This document shows, piece by piece, positions 8,547 to 22,477 of a stretch of DNA of 64,000 nucleotides. The stretch comes from Phytopseudomonas punonensis (GTDB taxonomy: Bacteria; Pseudomonadota; Gammaproteobacteria; Pseudomonadales; Pseudomonadaceae). How positions within the stretch are numbered: position 1 is the stretch's first letter; the number at the start of each line of letters is the position of its first letter. The notes below the pieces were generated by a model, which did not search any database, had not been told where the DNA came from, and was given only the letters and a program-made list of their open reading frames with translations. The stretch lies in the NCBI RefSeq assembly GCF_900142655.1, contig NZ_FRBQ01000010.1, positions 1-64,000 on the forward strand. The letters are read 5' to 3'. A program made the translations under genes and the position numbers.

Positions 8547-9080
8547 ATGTCTCGCGTTGCTAAGAACCCCGTCAAGCTGCCTGCTGGTGTAGAGATCAAA
8601 CTCGCCGGTCAGCAGCTTTCGGTGAAGGGTGCCAAGGGCACTCTGGAACTGAATGTTCACTCGTCCGTTGAAGTGCTGCAGGAATCCGGTGAGCTGCGTT
8701 TCGCTGCTCGCAACGGCGACCAGCAGACTCGTGCGATGGCCGGTACTACCCGCGCTCTGGTTAACAACATGGTCATCGGCGTAAGCCAAGGCTTCGAGCG
8801 CAAGCTCCAGCTGGTCGGTGTTGGTTACAAGGCGCAGGCCAAGGGTCAGGTGCTTAACCTGGCGTTGGGCTTCTCTCACCCTATCGACTATCAACTGCCG
8901 GAAGGCGTTGTGGCCGAAACCCCGAACCAGACCGAGATCCTGATCAAGGGTGTCGATAAGCAGCTGGTTGGTCAGGTTGCTGCGGAGATCCGTGATTTCC
9001 GTCGTCCTGAGCCTTACAAGGGCAAAGGTGTTCGTTACGCTGACGAAGTCGTCCGCCGTAAAGAAGCCAAGAAGAAGTAA
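8547..9080 (+). CDS. rplF: Ribosomal protein L6
   Basis: L6 is a two-domain 50S protein near the factor-binding site. It is 177 aa. The C-terminal signature EPYKGKGVRYADEVVRRKEAKKK is complete. It lies 12 bases after rpsH, preceded by AAGGGGGG. Confidence 0.98.
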   Translation: MSRVAKNPVKLPAGVEIKLAGQQLSVKGAKGTLELNVHSSVEVLQESGELRFAARNGDQQTRAMAGTTRALVNNMVIGVSQGFERKLQLVGVGYKAQAKGQVLNLALGFSHPIDYQLPEGVVAETPNQTEILIKGVDKQLVGQVAAEIRDFRRPEPYKGKGVRYADEVVRRKEAKKK

Positions 9081-9091
9081 GGGGCTAGGAA

Positions 9092-9442
9092 ATGACCGAC
9101 AAAAAAGTTACTCGTCTGCGTCGCGCTCGCAAAGCACGCCTGAAAATGCACGAGCTCGAAGCCGTGCGTCTGTGCGTGTACCGCTCTTCGCAGCACATCT
9201 ATGCCCAGGTCATCTCGGCCGACGGCAGCAAGGTTCTGGCCAGCGCCTCTACCTTGGACAAAGCACTGCGTGACAGCGCCACTGGCAACGTCGACGCGGC
9301 CAAGAAAGTTGGTGAGCTGGTTGCCGAGCGCGCGAAAGCCGCTGGTGTGACTCAGGTTGCATTCGACCGTTCTGGCTTCAAGTACCACGGCCGCGTCAAG
9401 GCGCTGGCTGATGCTGCTCGTGAAGGCGGGCTGGAGTTCTAA
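9092..9442 (+). CDS. rplR: Ribosomal protein L18
   Basis: L18 carries 5S rRNA into the 50S subunit together with L5. It is 116 aa. The motifs RLCVYRSSQHIYAQVI and FDRSGFKYHGRVKALADAAREGGLEF are family-typical. It is 11 bases after rplF and 3 bases before rpsE. Confidence 0.98.
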   Translation: MTDKKVTRLRRARKARLKMHELEAVRLCVYRSSQHIYAQVISADGSKVLASASTLDKALRDSATGNVDAAKKVGELVAERAKAAGVTQVAFDRSGFKYHGRVKALADAAREGGLEF

Positions 9443-9445
9443 GTT

Positions 9446-9946
9446 ATGGCAAATAACGACCAAAAACGCGACGAAGGCTATATCGAGAAGCTGGTTCAAG
9501 TGAACCGCGTTGCCAAGACCGTTAAAGGCGGCCGTATCTTCACCTTCACCGCGTTGACCGTGGTTGGTGATGGTAAGGGTCGTGTAGGTTTCGGCCGTGG
9601 CAAATCTCGTGAAGTGCCGGCTGCTATCCAGAAAGCTATGGAAGCTGCTCGTCGCAACATGATCCAAGTTGATCTGAACGGCACCACTCTGCAGTACGCC
9701 ATGAAGTCCGCCCACGGCGCTTCGAAGGTTTATATGCAGCCTGCTTCCGAAGGTACCGGCATCATCGCTGGTGGCGCCATGCGTGCCGTCCTGGAGGTCG
9801 CTGGTGTTCAGAACGTTCTGGCCAAGTGCTACGGCTCTACCAACCCTGTGAACGTGGTTCATGCCACTTTCAAAGGTCTGAAGGCTATGCAGTCTCCGGA
9901 TTCGGTTGCGGCCAAGCGTGGCAAGAGTGTCGAGGAGATTCTCTAA
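9446..9946 (+). CDS. rpsE: Ribosomal protein S5
   Basis: S5 lies at the mRNA entry and influences decoding accuracy. It is 166 aa. The N-terminal double-stranded-RNA-binding-like region with VGFGRGKSREVPAAI, and the C-terminal domain with YGSTNPVNVVHATFKGL, are intact. rpmD starts two bases after its stop. Confidence 0.98.
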   Translation: MANNDQKRDEGYIEKLVQVNRVAKTVKGGRIFTFTALTVVGDGKGRVGFGRGKSREVPAAIQKAMEAARRNMIQVDLNGTTLQYAMKSAHGASKVYMQPASEGTGIIAGGAMRAVLEVAGVQNVLAKCYGSTNPVNVVHATFKGLKAMQSPDSVAAKRGKSVEEIL

Positions 9947-9948
9947 CC

Positions 9949-10128
9949 ATGGCTAACACCGTCAAAGTGACTCTGATCAAGAGCACCAATGGCCGTCTGG
10001 CCAATCATAAAGCCTGCGTCAAAGGTCTCGGCCTGCGTCGCATCAATCATACCGTCGAAGTTCTGGATACTCCGGAAAACCGCGGCATGATCAACAAGGC
10101 TTATTACCTTCTCCGTGTGGAGGGTTGA
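9949..10128 (+). CDS. rpmD: Ribosomal protein L30
   Basis: L30 is a small 50S protein. ATG 9949 gives MANTVKVTLIKSTNGR and 59 aa, the family length. The longer frame from 9826 is an overlap with rpsE. The core motif GLGLRRINHTVEVLDTPENRGM is present. rplO begins three bases later. Confidence 0.97.
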   Translation: MANTVKVTLIKSTNGRLANHKACVKGLGLRRINHTVEVLDTPENRGMINKAYYLLRVEG

Positions 10129-10131
10129 TCC

Positions 10132-10566
10132 ATGTACCTGAACGATTTGAGTCCAGCGCCGGGTTCCCGTCGCGAGAAGCACCGTCCGGGCCGTGGTATC
10201 GGTAGTGGTTTGGGCAAGACCGGTGGCCGCGGCCACAAAGGTCAGACCTCCCGCTCCGGTGGCACCATTGCTCCGGGTTTCGAAGGCGGCCAGCAGCCTC
10301 TGCACCGTCGTCTGCCCAAGTTCGGTTTCGTGTCTCTGAAAGCTATGGACCGCGCAGAAGTGCGTACTTCCGAGCTGAACAAGATCGAAGGCGACGTAGT
10401 TACTCTGCAAGCGCTGAAGGATGCCAATCTGATTAATCAAAACGTACAGCGTGTGAAAGTCATGCTGTCCGGTGAGATTACTCGTGCGGTCACCCTCAAA
10501 GGTATCGCTGCCACCAAAGGTGCGCGTGCGGCTATCGAAGCAGCTGGCGGTAAGTTCGAGGAATAA
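10132..10566 (+). CDS. rplO: Ribosomal protein L15
   Basis: L15 is a late-assembly 50S protein. It is 144 aa, with the glycine/arginine-rich N-terminal extension KTGGRGHKGQTSRSGG and the globular C-terminal domain. Its stop directly abuts the secY ATG, so expression of the translocon is coupled to ribosomal-protein synthesis. Confidence 0.98.
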   Translation: MYLNDLSPAPGSRREKHRPGRGIGSGLGKTGGRGHKGQTSRSGGTIAPGFEGGQQPLHRRLPKFGFVSLKAMDRAEVRTSELNKIEGDVVTLQALKDANLINQNVQRVKVMLSGEITRAVTLKGIAATKGARAAIEAAGGKFEE

Positions 10567-11895
10567 ATGGCTAAGCAAGGTGCTCTCTCTGCTCTGGCTG
10601 GTGGCGGGTTGTCCGAACTCTGGGCTCGTCTGCGTTTTCTGTTCATGGCGATCATCGTCTATCGAATCGGCGCGCATATCCCAGTTCCCGGTATAAACCC
10701 CGACCGTCTGGCCGATCTGTTTCGACAGAATGAGGGGACCATTCTTAGCTTGTTCAACATGTTTTCCGGCGGCGCGCTGGAGCGGATGAGCATCTTTGCA
10801 CTGGGGATCATGCCGTACATCTCGGCATCGATCATCATGCAGCTGATGACCGCCGTGAGCCCGCAGCTGGAGCAGTTGAAGAAGGAAGGTGAGGCTGGTC
10901 GTCGCAAGATCAGTCAATACACCCGCTACGGCACCTTGGTTCTGGCTTTTGTTCAGGCAATCGGCATGTCCGTTGGCCTGGCAAGTCAGGGCGTAGCGTT
11001 TTCGGTCGATTTCGGCTTCCACTTCGTTGCAGTCACCACGTTTGTGGCGGGTGCGATGTTCATGATGTGGTTAGGCGAGCAAATCACCGAGCGCGGTGTT
11101 GGCAACGGTATTTCGATGCTGATTTTTGCGGGCATCGTAGCCGGTCTGCCGTCGGCAATCGGGCAGTCTTTTGAGTCTGCGCGTCAGGGCGATATCAACA
11201 TCTTCGCTCTTATTGCCATCGGTTTGCTGGCAGTAGCGATTATCGGTTTTGTGGTGTTCATTGAGCGTGGCCAGCGTCGTATCGCGGTGCACTACGCCAA
11301 GCGTCAGCAGGGCCGCAAGGTTTTTGCTGCGCAGACCAGCCACCTGCCGTTGAAGGTGAACATGGCGGGCGTAATCCCGGCCATTTTCGCCAGCAGCCTT
11401 CTGTTGTTCCCGGCCTCGCTGGGTGCCTGGTTTGGTCAGTCCGAAGGTATGGGCTGGCTGCAGGATATTTCACAGGCTATCGCTCCTGGTCAGCCGTTGA
11501 ACATTTTGCTGTTTAGTGCAGGGATCGTTTTCTTCTGCTTCTTCTACACAGCGCTGATGTTCAACCCGAAAGACGTAGCGGAAAACCTGAAGAAGTCCGG
11601 TGCCTTTATTCCGGGTATCCGTCCCGGTGAGCAGTCTGCACGCTATATCGATGGCGTTCTGACTCGCTTGACCATGTTCGGTGCTCTGTACATGACGGCC
11701 GTATGCTTGTTGCCCCAGTTCCTGGTGGTGGCGGCCAACGTACCGTTCTACCTTGGCGGGACCTCGTTGCTGATCGTGGTAGTGGTTGTGATGGACTTTA
11801 TGTCGCAAGTACAATCGCACCTCGTTTCGCACCAGTACGAATCCCTGATGAAGAAAGCCAACCTGAAGGGCTACGGCAGCGGCATGCTCCGCTGA
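10567..11895 (+). CDS. secY: Preprotein translocase subunit SecY
   Basis: SecY is the central channel of the Sec translocon in the inner membrane. The 442 aa protein has about ten hydrophobic segments and the family motifs [12 protein letters not shown] (helix 2 area) and [13 protein letters not shown] (cytosolic loop that contacts SecA and ribosomes). It starts one base after the rplO stop. The downstream rpmJ lies 28 bases away. Confidence 0.98.
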
Positions 11896-11923
11896 AGTGT
11901 CCATAAGGTTCGAGGAGTTGGTG

Positions 11924-12040
11924 ATGAAAGTTCGTGCATCGGTGAAAAAGCTGTGCCGTAACTGCAAAATTATTCGCCGTGAAGGTGTGGTACGGGTAAT
12001 TTGCAGCGCTGAACCGCGTCACAAACAGCGCCAAGGCTGA
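11924..12040 (+). CDS. rpmJ: Ribosomal protein L36, zinc-binding form
   Basis: This 38 aa protein, [20 protein letters not shown]..., has Cys11, Cys14, Cys27 and His33, the zinc-ribbon (C+) set. Pseudomonads can also carry a zinc-free paralogue expressed during zinc starvation. None is in this window. A GAGGAG ribosome-binding site lies just upstream. Confidence 0.97.
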
Positions 12041-12057
12041 GTGTGATCGAAGCTATA

Positions 12058-12098
12058 AGCCCGGCAGCTAGTGCGCTGCCGGGTTGATTATTTGTTTC
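12058..12098 (+). terminator. Hairpin ending the spc operon
   Basis: CCCGGCAGC (12060-12068) pairs perfectly with GCTGCCGGG (12075-12083) around a six-base loop. An AT-rich tail with interrupted T runs follows, 20 bases after rpmJ. Confidence 0.7.
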
Positions 12099-12112
12099 TA
12101 CAGCGATAATAT
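12084..12112 (+). promoter_or_regulatory. Candidate alpha-operon promoter
   Basis: TTGATT (12084-12089) directly follows the hairpin. The AT-rich GATAATAT (12105-12112) offers TAATAT at 17-base spacing or GATAAT at 15-base spacing. This parallels the hairpin-plus-TTGATT layout before rpsH. The exact -10 is uncertain. Confidence 0.5.
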
Positions 12113-12171
12113 CTCGCGCCCTATTTCTTGGCTCCCGGGGCGTAGGTAGCTGTCAATTGGAGTTCCACTGA

Positions 12172-12528
12172 ATGGCCCGTATTGCAGGCGTTAACATTCC
12201 GGATAACAAGCACACTGTTATCTCGCTGACCTACATCTTTGGTGTTGGTCGCACTACTGCGCAGAAAATCTGTGCTGCTACCGGTGTCAATCCGGCAGCG
12301 AAGATCAAAGATCTCTCTGACGAGCAGATCGAGCAGCTGCGTGGTGAAGTCGCCAAGGTTAATACCGAGGGTGATCTGCGCCGCGAAGTGAACATGAAAA
12401 TCAAACGCTTGATGGATCTGGGTTGCTACCGCGGCCTGCGTCATCGTAAAGGTCTGCCGGTTCGCGGTCAGCGCACCAAGACCAACGCACGCACCCGTAA
12501 GGGCCCGCGTAAGCCGATCCGCAAGTAA
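12172..12528 (+). CDS. rpsM: Ribosomal protein S13
   Basis: S13 forms head-to-50S bridges and contacts P-site tRNA through its C-terminal tail. It is 118 aa. It starts MARIAGVNIPDNKHTVISLTYIFGVG and ends in the basic RTKTNARTRKGPRKPIRK. It is the first gene of the alpha operon. Confidence 0.98.
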   Translation: MARIAGVNIPDNKHTVISLTYIFGVGRTTAQKICAATGVNPAAKIKDLSDEQIEQLRGEVAKVNTEGDLRREVNMKIKRLMDLGCYRGLRHRKGLPVRGQRTKTNARTRKGPRKPIRK

Positions 12529-12558
12529 TCGCGTTCGCGAATCGACAGGAATTTAGTC

Positions 12559-12948
12559 ATGGCAAAACCTGCTGCTCGTACTCGTAAGAAAGTCAAGAAG
12601 ACGGTGGTTGATGGCATCGCCCACATCCACGCTTCTTTCAACAACACCATCGTGACCATTACCGATCGTCAAGGTAACGCCCTGTCCTGGGCTACTTCCG
12701 GCGGCTCGGGTTTCCGCGGTTCCCGCAAGTCCACCCCGTTCGCTGCTCAGGTAGCTGCTGAACGTGCTGGTCAAGCTGCGCTGGAATATGGCCTGAAAAA
12801 CCTCGACGTAAACGTCAAGGGCCCAGGTCCGGGTCGTGAGTCCGCAGTCCGTGCTCTTAACGGTTGCGGTTACAAGATCGCCAGCATCACCGATGTGACG
12901 CCTATCCCGCATAACGGGTGCCGTCCTTCGAAGAAGCGTCGCGTGTAA
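12559..12948 (+). CDS. rpsK: Ribosomal protein S11
   Basis: S11 lies on the 30S platform near the E site. It is 129 aa. The signatures FNNTIVTITDRQGN and the C-terminal VTPIPHNGCRPSKKRRV are intact. It is 30 bases after rpsM and 17 before rpsD. Confidence 0.98.
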   Translation: MAKPAARTRKKVKKTVVDGIAHIHASFNNTIVTITDRQGNALSWATSGGSGFRGSRKSTPFAAQVAAERAGQAALEYGLKNLDVNVKGPGPGRESAVRALNGCGYKIASITDVTPIPHNGCRPSKKRRV

Positions 12949-12965
12949 TCAGGAGACAGTGAGAA

Positions 12966-13586
12966 ATGGCTCGTTACATTGGTCCCAAATGCAAACTGTC
13001 TCGTCGTGAAGGCACTGATCTTTTCCTGAAAAGCGGCGTTCGCGCTCTGGAATCGAAGTGCAACATCGAAGCAGCCCCAGGTATTCACGGTCAGCGCCGT
13101 GGCCGTCAGTCCGACTACGGCACCCAGCTGCGTGAGAAGCAAAAAGTTCGTCGTATCTACGGTGTGCTTGAGCGTCAATTCAGCGGTTATTACAAAGAAG
13201 CTGCCGGCAAGAAAGGCGCTACTGGTGAGAACCTGCTGCAACTGCTCGAGTGCCGTCTGGATAACGTCGTTTATCGTATGGGCTTCGGCGCTACTCGTGC
13301 CGAATCCCGTCAGCTGGTTTCGCACAAAGCGATCAGCGTAAACGGCAAAACTGTCAACGTACCGTCCTATCAGGTTAAAGCTGGTGACGTTGTTGCAGTT
13401 CGCGAGAAGTCGAAGAATCAGCTGCGCATCGTTCAGGCTCTTGAGCTGTGTGCTCAGCGTGGCCGTGTTGAGTGGGTAGATGTAGACACCGAGAAGAAAT
13501 CCGGCGTGTTCAAAAGCGTTCCGGTTCGTGGTGATCTCTCCGCTGACATCAACGAGAGCCTGATTGTCGAGCTCTACTCCAAGTAA
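12966..13586 (+). CDS. rpsD: Ribosomal protein S4
   Basis: S4 nucleates 30S assembly and in E. coli represses the alpha operon by binding its leader. It is 206 aa. The S4 RNA-binding fold is visible at about residues 96-160 (LLQLLECRLDNVVYRMGFG, SHKAISVNGKTVNVPSYQVKAGD). I could not identify the E. coli-type alpha-leader pseudoknot by eye. Confidence 0.98.
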   Translation: MARYIGPKCKLSRREGTDLFLKSGVRALESKCNIEAAPGIHGQRRGRQSDYGTQLREKQKVRRIYGVLERQFSGYYKEAAGKKGATGENLLQLLECRLDNVVYRMGFGATRAESRQLVSHKAISVNGKTVNVPSYQVKAGDVVAVREKSKNQLRIVQALELCAQRGRVEWVDVDTEKKSGVFKSVPVRGDLSADINESLIVELYSK

Positions 13587-13608
13587 GGGCTAGAAAATAG
13601 GTGCATCC

Positions 13609-14610
13609 ATGCAGATTTCGGTAAATGAGTTCCTGACCCCCCGCCATATCGATGTGCAGGTGGTCAGTCAGACCCGCGCCAAGATCACTCTCGAGCCTCT
13701 CGAGCGTGGTTTCGGCCACACGCTGGGCAACGCGCTGCGTCGCATCCTGTTGTCCTCCATGCCTGGCTGTGCAGTAGTCGAGGCCGAGATTGACGGTGTA
13801 CTCCATGAGTACAGCGCCATTGAAGGTGTTCAGGAGGATGTCATTGAAATCCTGCTCAACCTCAAAGGTCTTGCCATCAAACTGCACGGTCGAGACGAAG
13901 TTACACTGACTCTGGCGAAGAAGGGCTCTGGCGTCGTAACCGCTGCCGACATTCAGCTGGATCATGATGTTGAAATCGTCAACGGCGACCACGTAATCGC
14001 CAACCTGGCCTCCAATGGCGCGCTGAACATGAAGCTCGTAGTAGCTCGTGGTCGCGGCTATGAGCCAGCTGATTCGCGCCAGAGTGATGAAGACGAGAGC
14101 CGCAGCATTGGTCGCTTGCAGCTCGACTCTTCCTTCAGCCCGGTGCGTCGCGTGTCCTACGTGGTGGAAAACGCTCGCGTTGAGCAGCGTACCAACCTGG
14201 ACAAACTGGTTATCGACCTCGAAACCAACGGTACCCTGGATCCTGAAGAGGCTATCCGTCGTGCTGCAACCATCCTGCAACAGCAGCTGGCTGCATTCGT
14301 CGACCTCAAAGGTGACAGCGAGCCTGTGGTAATCGAACAGGAAGACGAGATCGATCCGATCCTGCTCCGTCCGGTTGATGACCTGGAACTGACCGTTCGT
14401 TCGGCCAACTGCCTCAAGGCAGAGAACATCTACTACATCGGTGATCTGATTCAGCGCACTGAAGTAGAGCTGCTCAAAACGCCGAACCTGGGCAAGAAAT
14501 CCCTGACTGAAATCAAGGACGTTCTGGCTTCCCGTGGTCTGTCCCTCGGTATGCGCCTCGACAACTGGCCGCCGGCAAGTCTGAAGAAAGACGACAAGGC
14601 GACTGCCTGA
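13609..14610 (+). CDS. rpoA: RNA polymerase alpha subunit
   Basis: Alpha dimerises to scaffold RNA polymerase assembly, and its C-terminal domain binds UP elements and activators. The 333 aa protein has the N-terminal dimerisation domain (GFGHTLGNALRRILLSSMPG) and the helical C-terminal domain with SANCLKAENIYYIGDL and NLGKKSLTEIKDVLASRG. Anr and Lrp-type factors discussed elsewhere in this window would act through this subunit. Confidence 0.99.
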   Translation: MQISVNEFLTPRHIDVQVVSQTRAKITLEPLERGFGHTLGNALRRILLSSMPGCAVVEAEIDGVLHEYSAIEGVQEDVIEILLNLKGLAIKLHGRDEVTLTLAKKGSGVVTAADIQLDHDVEIVNGDHVIANLASNGALNMKLVVARGRGYEPADSRQSDEDESRSIGRLQLDSSFSPVRRVSYVVENARVEQRTNLDKLVIDLETNGTLDPEEAIRRAATILQQQLAAFVDLKGDSEPVVIEQEDEIDPILLRPVDDLELTVRSANCLKAENIYYIGDLIQRTEVELLKTPNLGKKSLTEIKDVLASRGLSLGMRLDNWPPASLKKDDKATA

Positions 14611-14653
14611 TCGTCATCATCACCGAACGTATAGTTTGGTAAGGAATTGAACC

Positions 14654-15040
14654 ATGCGTCATCGTAAAAGTGGCCGTCACCTCAGCCGCACCAGCGCTCA
14701 CCGCAAGGCCATGTTTCAGAACATGGCGGTATCGCTGTTCGAGCATGAGCTGATCAAAACTACTCTGCCGAAAGCCAAGGAACTGCGCCGCGTTGCCGAG
14801 CCGCTGATCACCCTGGCTAAAGAAGACAGCGTTGCTAACCGCCGTCTGGCTTTCGACCGTACTCGTTCGAAAGCTATCGTTGGCAAGCTGTTCAACGACC
14901 TGGGCAAGCGCTACGCCACCCGTCAGGGCGGTTACCTGCGTATCCTCAAGTGCGGTTTCCGCGCTGGCGACAACGCTCCGATGGCTTATGTTGAGCTGGT
15001 TGACCGTCCGGTCGCTGGTTCGGTAGAAGCTGCCGAGTAA
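14654..15040 (+). CDS. rplQ: Ribosomal protein L17
   Basis: L17 lies near the polypeptide exit. It is 128 aa. The N-terminus MRHRKSGRHLSRTSAHRKAMF and the GGYLRILKCGFRAGDNAPMAYVELV C-terminal block are typical. It is the last gene of the alpha operon and is followed by a terminator. Confidence 0.98.
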   Translation: MRHRKSGRHLSRTSAHRKAMFQNMAVSLFEHELIKTTLPKAKELRRVAEPLITLAKEDSVANRRLAFDRTRSKAIVGKLFNDLGKRYATRQGGYLRILKCGFRAGDNAPMAYVELVDRPVAGSVEAAE

Positions 15041-15054
15041 GTTGCAGGTTGTAC

Positions 15055-15084
15055 GAAAAACCGGGCCTAGTGCCCGGTTTTTTA
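15055..15084 (+). terminator. Rho-independent terminator after rplQ
   Basis: CCGGGC and GCCCGG flank a five-base loop. Five A residues precede the stem and six T residues follow it, 15 bases after the rplQ stop. Confidence 0.93.
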
Positions 15085-15299
15085 TTGCCTGCGATTTACC
15101 AGTAGGGGTTGCCAGAGTGCTTCCTTCAACTGCGGCTGGTCGTAGTTTTAGGCGGAAAATCTCAACGTGGTCAGCGAAAGAAAATAACTATCGAGCCGTT
15201 TCGCTTGATGAATTGGTTTGCCCGCTAAACTCCAGTTAGTCTGCTTGCATAGTCGGCCGCAATCGCTGGAACCGACAGGATGAGGAGAGGGGAAGAACC

Positions 15300-17450
<2,151 letters not shown>

Positions 17451-17585
17451 ACCGCGGGTTAAGCACCCACTGTGTCACTGAAGCACAACGCCTTCTTTCA
17501 AGGGGGCGTTGTGCTTTTGCTTGACCAGACACCTTATGGGGCGGAGCATTACGCTCTGTTCAAGCATGTAACTAGGGATACCGGC

Positions 17586-18050
17586 ATGAAAGGCCATACC
17601 GAAGTCGTCGACTACCTCAAGCATCTGCTCAAGGGCGAGCTTGCAGCGCGCGATCAGTACTTCATCCACTCGCGGCTGTATGAGGACTGGGGCTTCACCA
17701 AGCTCTACGAGCGCATCAACCACGAAATGGAAGAAGAGACCCAACACGCCGATGCGTTGCTCAAGCGCATCATCTTCCTGGAAGGCGTGCCGGATATGGT
17801 GCCGGATGCCTTTACCTTCGGGCAGACCGTGCCGGAAGCGCTGAAGCTGGACTTGGCTCTTGAGTATCAGGTGCGTGCTGCGCTGAGCAAAGGCATCGAG
17901 CTGTGCGAGCGTCACCAGGATTATCAGAGCCGCGACATTCTGCTGCTGCAGCTCAAGGACACCGAGGAAGACCACGCCTATTGGCTGGAAATCCAGTTGC
18001 AGCTGATTGCCAAGCTGGGGCTCGAGAAGTACCTGCAAAGCCAGATGTAA
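17586..18050 (+). CDS. bfrA: Bacterioferritin/ferritin of the BfrA (FtnA) type
   Basis: This is an iron-storage ferritin-like protein of 154 aa that assembles into a 24-mer. ATG 17586 gives MKGHTEVVDYLKHLL; the longer frame is upstream noise. Ferroxidase ligands are in place: Glu18, Glu51, His54, Glu93, Glu127 and His130. Position 52, the methionine haem ligand of E. coli Bfr, is threonine here (EETQHAD). It therefore resembles the P. aeruginosa katA-linked FtnA/BfrA rather than the haem-binding BfrB. It lies next to katG, pairing peroxide removal with iron sequestration, and a terminator follows. Confidence 0.92.
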   Translation: MKGHTEVVDYLKHLLKGELAARDQYFIHSRLYEDWGFTKLYERINHEMEEETQHADALLKRIIFLEGVPDMVPDAFTFGQTVPEALKLDLALEYQVRAALSKGIELCERHQDYQSRDILLLQLKDTEEDHAYWLEIQLQLIAKLGLEKYLQSQM

Positions 18051-18061
18051 AAACGCAGCAC

Positions 18062-18090
18062 AAAAAAGCCCCGCATCTGCGGGGCTTTTT
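18062..18090. terminator. Bidirectional terminator between bfrA and uvrA
   Basis: AAAAAAGCCCCGC and GCGGGGCTTTTT flank a four-base loop. T runs lie on both strands, so it can serve the convergent bfrA and uvrA. Confidence 0.93.
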
Positions 18091-18106
18091 CGTTTCAGAC
18101 CGCGGG

Positions 18107-20941
<2,835 letters not shown>

Positions 20942-21073
20942 AACAGCCTCGCGTGGCGGGCGGATAAACCGCCGAGTATATGGGGGGCAACAGCCGTGCG
21001 GCAAAGCGCCGCTGCTGTGCCAGTAGGGTTTCGACTGGTAGAATCGCCGGCTTGTTTCAACAGGTTATCGACG

Positions 21074-22462
21074 ATGGGCGATTCGCACAGCGAACGCATG
21101 AGTGGCGCGGAAACTCGGGCAGCCGGTGGGCTGGCGCTGGTGTTCGCATTCCGCATGCTGGGCATGTTCATGGTGTTGCCGATATTGGCTACCTATGGGC
21201 AGGAGCTCGCCGGTTCAACCCCGGCCCTGATCGGTCTGGCGATCGGCGCCTATGGCCTGACCCAGGCTTTTCTGCAGATTCCCTTTGGTGTGATATCCGA
21301 CCGCATCGGCCGGCGACCGGTGATCTACTTCGGCCTGTTGATCTTCGCGGCCGGCAGTTTGCTGGCCGCCAATGCCGATTCCATCTGGGGGGTGATTGCT
21401 GGCCGCGTGCTGCAGGGCGCTGGGGCGATCTCGGCTGCGGTGATGGCGCTGCTCTCCGACTTGACCCGCGAGCAGCACCGTACCAAGGCCATGGCGATGA
21501 TCGGCATGAGCATCGGCCTGTCGTTCGCCATCGCTATGGTGGTCGGGCCGCTGCTGACCCGTGCGTTCGGCCTGTCCGGGCTGTTCCTCGCCACCGGCGC
21601 CATGGCGCTGCTGGGTATCGTCATCGTCGCCGGCCTGGTGCCGTCGAGTGCCGGCCCGCTGCAGCACCGTGAGTCGGGCGTCGCCAAGCAGGCGCTGTGG
21701 CCGACGCTCAAGCATCCGGATCTGCTGCGCCTGGACTTCGCGATCTTCTCCCTGCACGCCATTCTGATGGCCAGCTTCATCGCCTTGCCGCTTGCCTTGG
21801 TGGAGCAGGGAGGTCTACCCAAGGAGCAACACTGGTGGGTGTACCTCACCGCGCTGCTCGGCGGCTTCTTTCTGATGGTGCCGTTCATCATCTACGGCGA
21901 GAAGAAACGTCAGATGCGCCGTGTGCTGATCGGCTCGGTGGCCGTGCTGCTCGCTTGCGAGCTGTTCTTCTGGGTATTCGGCCACGGCCTGCGCAATCTG
22001 GTGCTGGGCATTGTGGTGTTCTTCACCGCGTTCAACCTGCTGGAAGCCTCGCTACCATCGTTGATCAGCAAGGTAGCGCCCGCCGGTGGCAAGGGCACGG
22101 CGATGGGGGTTTATTCGACCAGCCAGTTCCTCGGCTCGGCCCTGGGTGGCATCCTCGGCGGCTGGCTGTATCAGCACTACGGGCTGGCCGGCGTGTTTGG
22201 CGGCTGTGCGCTGTTGACGGTTCTCTGGCTGGCCATTGCTGTTACTATGCGCGAACCGCCGTATGTGACCAGCCTGCGGTTGCCGCTCTCGAGCGCTGCG
22301 TTGCAGGAAACAGGTCTGGCGGAGCGAATTCAGGCAGCGCCGGGAGTGGCGGATGCCGTTGTGGTGGTCGAAGAGGCCGCCATCTATGTGAAAGTGGATA
22401 CCCAACAATTGGATCGCACGTCGCTGCAGCGCTTGATCGAAGCGGCGCCGGTGACGTGCTGA
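21074..22462 (+). CDS. MFS transporter of the YajR type
   Basis: This is an inner-membrane major facilitator of 462 aa with twelve predicted hydrophobic segments. The motif A loop is ISDRIGRRPV. The C-terminal ~60 residues (LAERIQAAPGVADAVVVVEEAAIYVKVD...) form a small soluble domain like the ferredoxin-fold YAM domain of E. coli YajR. Substrate unknown. The start chosen is ATG 21074 (MGDSHSERMSGAETRAAGG). It is divergent from uvrA and 15 bases before ssb, as in P. aeruginosa. Confidence 0.88.
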   Translation: MGDSHSERMSGAETRAAGGLALVFAFRMLGMFMVLPILATYGQELAGSTPALIGLAIGAYGLTQAFLQIPFGVISDRIGRRPVIYFGLLIFAAGSLLAANADSIWGVIAGRVLQGAGAISAAVMALLSDLTREQHRTKAMAMIGMSIGLSFAIAMVVGPLLTRAFGLSGLFLATGAMALLGIVIVAGLVPSSAGPLQHRESGVAKQALWPTLKHPDLLRLDFAIFSLHAILMASFIALPLALVEQGGLPKEQHWWVYLTALLGGFFLMVPFIIYGEKKRQMRRVLIGSVAVLLACELFFWVFGHGLRNLVLGIVVFFTAFNLLEASLPSLISKVAPAGGKGTAMGVYSTSQFLGSALGGILGGWLYQHYGLAGVFGGCALLTVLWLAIAVTMREPPYVTSLRLPLSSAALQETGLAERIQAAPGVADAVVVVEEAAIYVKVDTQQLDRTSLQRLIEAAPVTC

Positions 22463-22477
22463 AAGTAGGAGAGCGTT

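Noticed and set aside
15165..15200. OxyR site upstream of katG
   Set aside because: Only one partial half (AAAG-N7-CTAT) is present and the second half does not match the known pattern.
20942..21073. LexA box between uvrA and the YajR-like gene
   Set aside because: No CTG-N10-CAG with an AT-rich centre was found.
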